This document shows, piece by piece, positions 25,405 through 35,248 of a stretch of DNA of 64,000 nucleotides (position 1 is the stretch's first letter; each line of letters opens with the position of its first letter). Made by a program: the position numbers and the translations under genes. The DNA comes from Sporodiniella umbellata (Eukaryota > Mucoromycota > Mucoromycetes > Mucorales > Rhizopodaceae). The stretch spans positions 62,001 to 126,000 of the forward strand of contig JAIXMR010000054.1 in assembly GCA_025677835.1 (NCBI GenBank), in the 5' to 3' direction. The notes beneath the pieces are model-generated. The model was given only the letters and a program-made list of their open reading frames with translations. It was not told where the DNA came from and did no database searches.

Positions 25405-26301
25405 CTATAATATCAATCTTTTATTGTTAAGTTTTTTTGATAGGCTTAGAGAGATGGGAATATCATCATCATCATCACCGTCATCTACTTCGAGCTGTAA
25501 TCTCTCTATCACCTTTTCTTTGTATTTATCGGCGGCTGTCATATATTCTTCGTGTATTGCATTCACTTCTTGGCACGCGAGCTTAGCAATAGGCACCAAA
25601 TCAATGTCATCGTCATCATCTTTATCGCTTAGCAGTGATGATGGTTTGCTAATAGGTGACTGTAAGTAGCCAAGTGGTATATCATCATCGTCGTCATCAT
25701 CATGTAAACGCCTTGGGAAGGTGGCAGCAGTAGCTGTTTTCGGACATTTTAGTTGTTGGTATGACTTTGAAGGTTTAAGGCGACTTGAATTAAGCGATCT
25801 TGATCTAGATAGGTCCTGAATAGAAGTTGAAATCTTAGGTACAGGAGGGATGGGGGGAGGAGGCGGAAGGTTTGCCTTAGCTGCTTTTCTCAAGTCATGG
25901 GCCGAGGAAAACTTCCTGACCTGATGCTTGGTTGGAATAGGTGGTACAGGAGGAGGTGACAGTAAGGCGAGAGAATCGTCCAGCGATTGAGGGCTATTGT
26001 CGTTTTGACATAGTTTGTTTAGTGCCATTTCTCGTTCGTTCAACATCCGGGAAGAAGCAGGCCCTACAGACCTCGATCTGGGTCTTCTGATTTGTTTCGG
26101 CGGAAATTGAGGTGAAAAAAGAGGGTGTTTGGTCTCTGATATTGAGGGTTTTGGCGTTGGTGATAACACGGACTGTAACGGTACAGGACCTGTGCCAGAT
26201 CCCAAAGAAAGATTATCTTGTTTGTGTGTCTTTGAGCGAAATATGCCAAATAAAGGCTTAGGCTTTTTTGATCTCTTCATGGTGCTGTTTGCCAAATCCA
26301 T
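25405..26301 (-). CDS. Disordered Pro-rich protein with repeated Asp-run motifs, 298 aa
   Basis: Single exon, ATG at 26301. Basic N-terminus (KRSKKPKPLFGIFRSKTHK), Pro-rich stretches (SPPPVPPIPTK, LPPPPPIPPVPK) fit for SH3 or WW binding, then three copies of an acidic motif: a run of 5-7 Asp followed by Ile and Pro/Leu (DDDDDDDIPLGY, DDDDDIDLVPIA, DDDDDIPISLSLSKK). A helix between the second and third copies (YMTAADKYKEKVIERLQLE) may coil. No catalytic domain, signal or membrane segment. Function unknown; a scaffold or adaptor is a guess from the Pro-rich text. It is divergent from CEP104, ATGs 272 bp apart, with a TA repeat touching its own ATG. Confidence 0.75.
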   Translation of the reverse strand: MDLANSTMKRSKKPKPLFGIFRSKTHKQDNLSLGSGTGPVPLQSVLSPTPKPSISETKHPLFSPQFPPKQIRRPRSRSVGPASSRMLNEREMALNKLCQNDNSPQSLDDSLALLSPPPVPPIPTKHQVRKFSSAHDLRKAAKANLPPPPPIPPVPKISTSIQDLSRSRSLNSSRLKPSKSYQQLKCPKTATAATFPRRLHDDDDDDDIPLGYLQSPISKPSSLLSDKDDDDDIDLVPIAKLACQEVNAIHEEYMTAADKYKEKVIERLQLEVDDGDDDDDIPISLSLSKKLNNKRLIL

Positions 26302-26322
26302 TATATATATATATATATATAT
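26302..26322. repeat. (TA)n run directly upstream of a start codon
   Basis: About ten TA units abut the ATG of the Asp/Pro-rich gene in the shared promoter with CEP104. It may act as core promoter or leader sequence. Confidence 0.85.
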
Positions 26323-26573
26323 ATTTTTGATAGAAGAAAAGAAAAAAAAAAAAAAAAAAGAAGCAAGAAATTATACTAAAACTTTTGGTGTTACCTTTAA
26401 AATAATATCTTTTTGTTTTCAACTTAAGTAATATATCACGTGCGTTGATGAAATTTAATTTTTTAAAGGGAGTGCCATTATACACATGCAAAACCATGAT
26501 TTCGCTTCTTACTCTCTTTTTTCTTTTTTTCTGCTTAAAATTTTCCCCTTTGTATTTTGCTTTTTAGTCTGAA

Positions 26574-29500
26574 ATGGGGGCTGATTCGCTTTTATACGAG
26601 GTTGTCCACTGTTCCTCTTGGGACGACGACTACAGCCCAGAGCAGTTAGCCAAAAATAGTTTTATAAATGAGTCTTCAGTTGAAAAGTGTCAAGGCTGGC
26701 AGACACCCAAGTAAAGATATATTTAAAAGGCGGAAAAGGAGAGAAAGAATGCATTTTTCTAATAAAGAGAGACAAATAGATGTCCAGAATATCCACAAGA
26801 CTTGATAATTCATCTGTTGTCTGGACCTGCACGCATAAATAAAGTGCAAGTTCTGTCACATCATTTTAAAATTGCAACCAGAATCGATGTTTATATTGGG
26901 GTGCTGAAAGACCCTGAAGACATATTGGAAGATATCGCTGTTCCAGATACGTCTATTGACGAAGACAACATGTTAATTGAGTTTACTCGACTGGGGTATT
27001 TAGCCAACATTTCGTCCTTAGAAAACGTAGAACTAATGACACCCTATAGATACGTATGCTTCGATAATAACGCAAAAGCTCAGTTTCGTGCAAGGGAGCT
27101 TAAATCGATAAAAGTCAACTCAAATGGAGAATACATCCGTTTGGTTATACGAAATTGTCATAGAAATAGGCTGAACACACATGACCAAGCAAGTCCACCT
27201 AAGCCTATTTCTAGTGTCTGTATACTGACAGTTTATTAGGTAGGTATACTATCTTTAGACATACTGGGACAATGCATTTCTTCAACATCGTCTTCTTCTA
27301 TACCTGTAAAAGATGAAGCGCCCATTAAACGCCCTTTTGATAACAGCAGTCTCTTGAGCACATCGACTCGACGCACCAGTGTATCTAGTAATCAGAGTAT
27401 AGTTCAAAAATACCCTTCTTCCAATGTAGTAGAATTAGAACTTCATCAGTGGTCAACCATTTTATTAAGAGCAGAGGATGAAGCTGTACAAAGTAACGTT
27501 TGATAAATAGAGTTACAACCGAAAAACAAAAAACAAAAACACAAATGCTGATCCACCTCCCTTTTTTTTTTTCACTTGGTTAGACGAAGCGTACCAAGAA
27601 GCAAAGACATATAAATATCTGGGTGATAAATTGGAAAGGTTCACAAAGATACTATCAGATCTTGAAATTGGTAAACGACACGCTGTGGAAACCAAAGATT
27701 ATGATGAGGCAGAAAAGATCAAAGCAAGTATTTTTTTTTAAAAAAAAAAGCTTCCCAGCAACAAACAAGTCTTATTTTTTTTTTTTTGTACAATGTAGGA
27801 CGATATTAGGGAAATTAGGCAGACGGCTGAAGTGCTTTTGAAGCAGTCAAATATTGAAATCGTAGACGGGCAGATCAAAGCCATCCAAACTGCTCAATTT
27901 GTCCCTCAATTAGAAGAAGACGAATTGGCTGTAATGGACGATAGAAATTACGACTTTGACGAAACCTTGATCGACTCAGACCCCATGCACCGTATACCCA
28001 ACGATATGCAACATATACCCAATGACGACTGGATGATACCCGAGCTTGACGAGCTTTTTGAAGCGCCCATAGATCCAGAAAGTGTACCTGAACCCATCAT
28101 GGATGAAGAGCGCGATTCTTTTGGATTACCTATCCAGCTTTTTGGAGAAGAAATGATTGCATGTATCTTGAGTATCAAATCTAAATGTAGAGGGAAAGGC
28201 TTAGGGTGGCTAGAGGATAAAGTCAACACGGCATATAAACTAGCTCAAAACAACCAACTGGAGAAGCTTTATATTAGTTTTGAAGAAGAAATTCTCGAAG
28301 ACCCCATAAGCTTATCCGCTCATTTCATAAATGCCTCGCTTATGCTTATTCAGGAAGCAGTAATGGACTCCAGAGAATCCATAGTACTGACAACAATATC
28401 AATTTGGCATCAGCTGAATAAATTTTGTCGGGAAATCCATATAGATCCAGAACGCATCGTGGACTGGGTGGAACGTACTTTTTGCGGCTTACTCAAGCGT
28501 ACAGGGGATAGCAATTCAAGAATAAAAGAGGAGTCAGTCTCCCTCATCCTTGTACTTGCCCAAACTTACTCTAAACCTCCCTATACCCTCTTGCCTCTCT
28601 ATATTGGCAAACCCGAAAGGATAATTCATAACCACAAAGAAGCCAAATTGCGTATAGAGCTAGTAGAACTAACAGTGATTAAAATGGGCATCAAGTCTCC
28701 CGCAACGAAAACCAAAAAAGCCCTCGTACCAATCAAGGATCTCATGCAGTTCGTTGTAGCTTATTTGGGTCACGCTCATGACGAAGTACGTGAGACAGCC
28801 GTTAAACTGGTCATTACGATCTCGGATCAAGTTGGATTTAGTGTAGTCAGTACATTCATTGATGAGTCAATGAAACTATCTCTAGCTAAAGTAAGTTATA
28901 GGATATGCTTTTTTTTAGTGCCATGTGCCTAAACCATCAAAAAGATAGTGAAGAAGCTCACGGATAAAGATTCTATCGGGAACAAAACTTTAAAAAACGA
29001 CACTAAAAAGACCATTTCCGAACTACGGGCTTTGACTGTTTCTGCAAGGAAAACGCCTACCTCTACCCGCGCTACAATCAAACGCCCTGCTACTGCAGCA
29101 GGCGCTAAAGTTTCCACTGTGGAAAAGAAGCGGCCAGCTTCTACTACTGCTGCAAGAAAAACTCCTTCTAGCACTCGCGCAACAAAAACTGTAAAGCCTA
29201 AAGAGCCTGTAAAAGAACAGCCTCCTGTTGTAGATGAAAACAAGTAACAAAAAAGTGCACACACGCACATATAAATACGCGTTTATAGAAAACACTAAAT
29301 AACACATTCAATTAGCATATGTATCTTTTGCGATGAATCTAATCCAGAGTTCAATGAAGATACTTTGATTAAGCACTATTATCAAGCATGCCCTGTTCTT
29401 ACTTGCTGTCCGATGTGCAAAGTGGTAAGACGAAAAAAAAAAAAGAGAAGATCAACTAGTCAACTAAATTCGATTAGATAACTGAAATACCTACATTAAA

Positions 29501-29851
29501 CGAGCATATGCTGCAAGACTGTGAAAAACATCATCTAATTAAAGAGTGCAACCGATGCCATCAAGCTATACCTGTTGAGCAATGGCTTCAGCATTCCTTG
29601 AAGCAAGCATGTCCTAGTAAGTGGTCTATATTTTTTTTTTAGAAAAAAAAAGGTTGTTCTAAAATACACTTTTAGATCTTAAAGTAGAAACGGAGGCCAT
29701 CTGTCCCCTATGCATGGTGAGCGTCGAGCCTACGGACGAGGGCTGGAGAGCCCATCTGATGACCAATGGCGGCTGTCCTAAACTGAGAAAAACACGTACC
29801 CTGAAAAGACCAGACCCAAAAAAAAGAACCAAAGTTATTACAAAGAAATAA
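26574..29851 (+). CDS. CEP104-like protein (microtubule plus-end / cilium-tip family), complete
   Basis: Nine exons: 26574..26710, 26780..27188, 27240..27492, 27584..27723, 27799..28890, 28945..29243, 29316..29424, 29478..29616, 29676..29851; 917 aa, almost the length of human CEP104. N-terminal module 1-180 (LLYEVVHCSSWDDDY, CPEYPQDLIIHL, KIATRIDVYIGVL, FRARELKSIKV); SSIP at 201-204 fits the EB1-binding SxIP motif; coiled coil 265-350; TOG domain about 425-675 (KGLGWLEDKVNTAYKLA, DSNSRIKEES, HAHDEVRETAVKLV); basic Ser/Thr/Pro linker; C-terminal zinc fingers 778-890 (CIFCDE, CCPMCKV, CNRCHQ, CPLCMV). In animals CEP104 binds tubulin and EB1 and works at cilium tips and centrioles. Introns 2 and 4 need GC donors (GCAAGT). 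The family call is strong. Confidence 0.93.
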
Positions 29852-29881
29852 ATAAAAGCATATGTACATGAGCCTCACTTT

Positions 29882-31619
29882 TTATTCTGGCTTTTTTTTG
29901 AGTACAACACATCGATCCCATCCTTGCAAATCCTTGTAAGTTTTCTCTAATTCCCAACCGCGCCATAAGTCAAGAACGGAAGGGATCATTCCTTTCCCAC
30001 ATTCTAGAATGACTCTTCCATCTTTCTTGACAGCTTTAGGTGCAACGTTGCTCAGTATACGATACCATTGGAGCCCAGATTCTTCGGCAAACAAAGCAAT
30101 AGATGGCTCTTGACATAAATCTGCGATCTGGGACTTTTTCTTACTAATTTGCTGGTAATCAAGGTAAGGGGGGTTGCAGACAAGAACATCGAACGCCTCT
30201 TCGTCTGGTATATTCGACATAGATTGATGGCGCCATTCTATTTGACTATTTCTTTCTTCTCCTAGGATTTGGGTACCGTTTTCTTGAGCAACCAAAAGTG
30301 CAGCTTGGCTGATATCCAAACCAACCCCACGCGCTTCTGCTGAAAGGCCAAACAGTATGGATATCAGTAGGTTTCCGCATCCAGTACCAACATCTAATAT
30401 GGAGAGAATTCGATTTTGAGCAAACTCAAGAGTAGCTTTGACTAAGGTCTCAGAAGCAGGGCGAGGAATTAAACAGTCACGGGTTACTTTAAACATATGT
30501 TGGCAAAACTCTTTCTGTCCCAAAACATAAGCCAACAGCTCGCCCTCTTCCTTGGGTTCCATGATACCCGCTTTTTCCATGGCCGCTTTTTCTCTCTCGA
30601 GCTTTTTTGTATAGAACTTTAGCTCCCTATCCCTCATCACTTTAAATTTTGGTGGCTCTTCACGCTTGAATTTCATTGGCTCTTGGGTGATGGGGTGTTG
30701 AAACTGTATGTGCGTAAGAGAAGCATAAAGGCCTTTGTCTTTGTTGACGTGTAGTGCACGTGTAAAAGCAGATTCGCCTACAATAGGGTGTTGAGATTGG
30801 AAATAAAAGAGTTTACGGAGCTGTAGACTAGAAAGGGGAGAATGTAGTTGAGCATCAAGCGTTGTGATAAATTGAGCGTTGTTTGAGCGGGTCAAAGATA
30901 CGATGTCAAGCGACTTCAGTATGCGGAGAGGATCTAAGTTTTCATGACCATCGTCTTTAGTTGAAAATAGAACAGAAAAATCCGGATTCTCAATTCCTCC
31001 ATGGCATATCATGCGCATACAAAGATCGATTTTACCATTGGTATAGTCTTCTGTCAGGGTCTGTCTAACTTGTTCAGTCTTTGCAACTAAAATCTGTCAA
31101 ATAATAATAAAAAAAATTAATGTTGCACGTAGCAAAACTTTTTTTTTTTTCATACCAATCCAGAGGCTGCCTTTTGAATCTCGTTGATACACCACACTTT
31201 CTGTTTGTTCCCTTCAGCATCTTCCTCAGCTGTTTTGAGGTGGATTGCTTTTTCGAAAACTTGCACATTCTGTATGGAGGCTTTAGCACACAATTCTCTT
31301 TCCGGTTATTCACCTGTCCTGAAGGCTTCCAAACAACAGCAATGTAATTGTCTTGGTAGAGAACATCAATCGGTATAGCCTGTAGCCTTTTTGCTTCTTC
31401 GAAAGAAGAGTCGTACTTTATTTCTATAATGTCCCCTGTTGTCAACCTTCTCGTCTCTTCTGTAGCACTTCCATTGACTGTGATTTCTTTTCGAGAAAAC
31501 GAACGATGAATGTTTTCTTTCGATTTGAATATATGTCTATAGTTTTCAGAAATGAATTTTCGAACCCTCATTTCGTTTGCAGATTCGAGAACTGTCACTT
31601 TAATGTGTTCAATCTTCAT
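29882..31619 (-). CDS. RluA-like domain fused to HemK/PrmC-type methyltransferase; one-base frame break
   Basis: Two exons: 31619..31156 and 31093..29882; about 558 aa if one missing base is allowed near 31300. N-terminus: S4 RNA-binding fold (RVRKFISENYRHIFKSKENI, FSRKEITVNG), then an RluA-type core (IDVLYQDNYIAVVWKPSG, AASGLILVAKTEQV). The place of the catalytic H-R-L-D motif reads NEIQ, so the pseudouridine synthase part looks inactive. C-terminal 220 residues: class I methyltransferase with LDVGTGCGNLLI and the VCNPPY motif of HemK/PrmC, which methylate the Gln of class-1 release factors. After KPSG the first frame leaves the family, and the family text resumes in the -1 frame (CAKASIQNVQVFEKAI). 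Either assembly error or recent damage; the methyltransferase part is intact. Overlap with TRM or release-factor partners is not visible here. Confidence 0.8.
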
Positions 31620-32179
31620 TTTTTTTTGTTTGAGAAAAAAAAAAAGTCTAATAGTTGAGAAAAAGAAAAGAGAAAAAATAAGAATCAGTTTCCAAAGACG
31701 ATCGGCATAGATCACTTTGGCAAAGACAATACGATCCTGCTTTGTTTGGCTTTTGTTGGGCGATAACAAAGTTGAATACCATTGACCTAAACAGAGGCAG
31801 TGGTTTGTTCAGCGATTTTTTTTTTTTACTGTACAATGTTTTGTTTGACGCTACAGTACTACCTAAAGCCATCGATAATTGTAGATGGTCCAATAGTACC
31901 TACGTACTGCGTAAGTGCTGCATATTTGCTTTTAAATATACGGGACTATTAGAAATATGATGTTGCTGAAGAGCTGGATGTTATAAAAATATTGTTTAAT
32001 AAATAAATGAGCTCTGGTTAGTACGGGGTTTGTTGGCAGTGCAAGACGTTGTTTTCTATTGTCAATGTTTGTTTTTTAGATTACTCAACGACTCCCAAAG
32101 TCCCGAGTGGCCGGTGATAATTTTTTCCGGCCTTAGCCTGTGCCTGGTGTCTATAAGAACTCTTACACAACACTTTTTT
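31620..32179. other. Intergenic, promoter of RluA-HemK gene
   Basis: 560 bp, AT-rich, T8-A7 run at about 32168. No gene seen. Confidence 0.5.
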
Positions 32180-33204
32180 TTAAAAAAATTTAGAACTTTT
32201 TGCTTTTCTGCTTTTAAAAAATCTTACAATCACACCACACAGAACAGTCAATGCAGTGCTGGCAGATATTAGAAACATAATGATCTGTTGATACTTTACA
32301 GCAGTACTGACAGGAGCACCACCTAATATTTGACCTGTCATCATACCTGGGATTGCTATTAAGCCCATGACTGACATTTGGTTAATGGTGGGTAACATGG
32401 ATAATCTTATAGCCTCTATAGCCATTCGCTTCCCTGCTTCCCATCTAGTAGCTCCGAAAGCAAGATGAGCCTCCATTCGTTCTTGGTGCTGGCTTACACT
32501 GGTTAGACAGCTACCCAGGGCAACAGCCATACCGCTCATCGCATTTCCCAGAAGCATTCCCATTGTTGGTATAAACACTTCTGGTATCCAAAAAGGCTTT
32601 TGCTTCATAGCCCATTGAGAGCCTATGATACCCACCAAAAAGGTGGAAAATCCTGAGCATAAAAGCACCGAAACAAACTACAATACGACTCAGTCCAAAC
32701 GTTACAGCCGATATAGAAACCAATAGTCTTACCATGCCTCTATAGGACTGCTTAGTTTTGTTGTAAACAGTCTCATATGCACCAAGGAGAACAAGAACGA
32801 CTATTTGTTGAGCTTTAAGCTTTTTGTTATGTACGTTTTATGAATCTTACAGGCCATTAGCATAACTAGTGCTGGTTGTCGCGTTTTAAAAATATCCTCT
32901 AGAATAAACCCCTAAAGGTACTGTCTAAGAAAACAATCTGGACAATATAAACAATAGCTTTTTCTTTTGTAGCTACCATGATTGTCAGTTGGATAATACA
33001 ACGTATCGCAGCAATGATTAATGTTTTTTCGAGTTTCAGACCCAATGACTTAGAAATTGCTCCTAAGAATTATATAAGATACGCTTTTTAAGTTTTTTTC
33101 CTTATCTAACCATTGATAAGAATAAAGGACGATGCGACAGCCACATTAACCCAGCTTAGTTTATATCCGTTCTCTTTAAAAAAGGCCTCTGCGAAAATAT
33201 CCAT
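32180..33204 (-). CDS. UPF0014/FetB-ALS3-type membrane permease
   Basis: Five exons: 33204..33111, 33062..32977, 32911..32851, 32812..32733, 32677..32180; 272 aa, the family's normal length. About seven membrane segments. Diagnostic UPF0014 text: IIAAIRCIIQLTIMGFIL in the first third, IPTMGMLLGNAMSGMAVAL, then ERMEAHLAFGATRWEAGKRM, IRLSMLPTINQMSVMGLIAI and PGMMTGQILGGAPVSTAVKYQ. Bacterial FetB exports iron with the ATPase FetA; plant ALS3/STAR2 is linked to aluminium tolerance. Those relatives work with a separate ABC ATPase, which is not nearby here. The first four exons are short and not visible as long frames; they were joined because the family alignment runs through each junction in phase. 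Confidence 0.9.
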
Positions 33205-34174
33205 AGAGTAGAATAAGTAAAAAATCAAAAACCAAAAAAAAAGACAAATATGTTTGAAAGATTTTAAAATTGTTTAGTACGTAAATGATTATTACATGCT
33301 TATGATATCGTTTTTTTTTTTTTCGTATTTTTTTTTTTTTTTTTTTTTGGAATACAAATCACCTTGTTAAATGTCACGATCTTTCTACAAGTATATGATA
33401 CTATCAATAGTATATGATACTTTGATTTTTAGATAGTAGATTTATTCTGCACTTGAGAGCTTGGAAAGACATTGCAGGTTTTGTGTACTTTTCAAATACA
33501 CAGAGCGCTTGGGTGCTGAAGTCGAGTGTATGTTACTTTAATGATGTTTACATATTTTCAAGGGAATTATTTGTAGTTGGCGACGTTATTTTGCTACCAA
33601 AATACAATGCTTACATGTTTTCCTTCAACCATAAATTACAATATTTCTGTCACTGAGTTTCATTACATGAGAATTTCTTTGCTCAGTTCGTATATCCTTG
33701 CATCTCTTTCCCAATAGTTCCACTTTCGGACACATTGGTCTGTGTTATGGAACAAACTATGGTTCAGAGAGTATATGTCACATTTTCAGTATTCGATGTG
33801 TTAACTTTAGTACTTTTTACAGATCTTGTAAGGGTTTTACATTCTTTTTTTTTATATATGAAGCAGTATATTGGTAAGCCATTTCAATACTAGTTCCAAA
33901 ATTGACTTGTGGCGTCTGTAAGCTTCTTCGTTATTAAGGTTTGCGAGTAGAAAGATACCATTATCAAATCCGTACAGCTAAGGGTTTTTCTATGGATTTT
34001 CTGCTATGGATTTCTGTTTGCTACAGCTTTGAAAGCTTTTTTCGATTGATTCTTCTAGACAGTTGACCCTTTTTATTTTTCTCTGGATCCGAATTCTCAA
34101 TGATTGGATTCATATTAAAATCAAAATGCTGTATTTTAAATTTGTTTTTCTTACTATCTTTTTTTTTGAAAAAA
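33205..34174. other. Divergent promoter region of permease and SYF2; possible relic
   Basis: Contains T runs near 33310-33348 and two copies of GTATATGATACT at about 33395-33425. Minus strand 33857-33985 has protein-like text without ATG (YGFDNGIFLLANLNNEEAYR, ILELVLKWLTNILLHI, stop), perhaps another relic. CT/T-rich sequence leads into the SYF2 ATG. Confidence 0.4.
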
Positions 34175-35169
34175 ATGTCTGCAAACTCCAGTAATCAAGA
34201 CTTTGAAGATACAGAAAATAAAACAAATGCTGCTACACATACAAAGGGAGACAAGAAATCTTCCAAAAAAAGACAACATGAAGATGTTGAAGAAGACCCC
34301 AAACCGGCTAATGCTCTTGCAGATAAATTGGCAAAATTAAAAGAGCTCAAAAGGCGACGAGTAAGAAAAATGAGCATATTTAATGACAACAACTCGTTAC
34401 TTATTGCCTAATTCGCTTTAGGAAACAGAAGTGAAACAGGCAAATGGAAGAGACCGTAATCTAGAATTTCAACGTAGCAAAGAAAATCCCAAACTCGAAG
34501 AAAAGAATGCTAGAAAGAAGGAGGAAGCACTTAAATTGTTGGAAAAACAGGAGGCTAGAGATCAAGGGGAAGATTATGAAAGAAAGCAGTTTTGGAAATA
34601 TTCTGCTGAATCAGCAGAGGCTTGGGAAAAGAAAATGGCTAAAAAAGCTGCTAGAGCCAACAACGGCTTTACAGGTAAACACTCAGGCCCATCTCTCGGT
34701 TTCTTAAAATAGAAATTTTCCATAGATTATACACAGCTTGCACACAAAAAGTATGTTCGTTTGATGAGCGAATTCAAACCTGATATGAACGCATACAACG
34801 AGAAAAAATTGGAGACAATTGAACGTGCTATCCGAAACGGAGAAGATCCTTCAGATGTTGTAGCTATGGCAAACAGTTTGGATTATGCAAATATTGATGA
34901 CAAACCCTCTAAAGAAGCCGTGGACAGACTTGCTGCAGAGACAAAGAAACAGTAAGCTCGCTTGAAGATATACAAAGTTGATACTAAAAAGAAACCCTTT
35001 CTTTAGGATTGAGCAACGTGAAACAAGATCTCGTGAACGTAAAGAGATTGTGGATGACATCTCATGGATCAACGAAAAGAATCGTGTATTCAACCAGAAA
35101 ATTTCTCGTTTCTACGATAGATACACCAAAGAAATTCGCGAGAATCTTGAGAGAGGAACTGCATTATAA
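34175..35169 (+). CDS. SYF2: Pre-mRNA splicing factor Syf2
   Basis: Four exons: 34175..34360, 34422..34674, 34726..34951, 35007..35169; 275 aa. Acidic/Lys-rich disordered N-terminus, then the SYF2 domain: [23 protein letters not shown] [71 protein letters not shown]. Highly helical. Syf2 belongs to the Prp19/NineTeen complex and helps the second catalytic step of splicing and release of the complex. ATG at 34175 follows a T/A-rich leader. Stop lies 79 bp from the stop of the convergent TBCK gene. Confidence 0.95.
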
Positions 35170-35248
35170 CTTTCTTTTTTTTTTTTTTTTTGAATAGTAT
35201 TAAATAAACAAATGGGGGACGTTTTATAAAAACACACTTTCTGTATGG

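Noticed and set aside
32511..32735. Minus-strand frame ending in a Cys-rich tail in the permease gene
   Set aside because: It reads through an intron (GTAAGA...GTAG); the family continues only after splicing to 32677.
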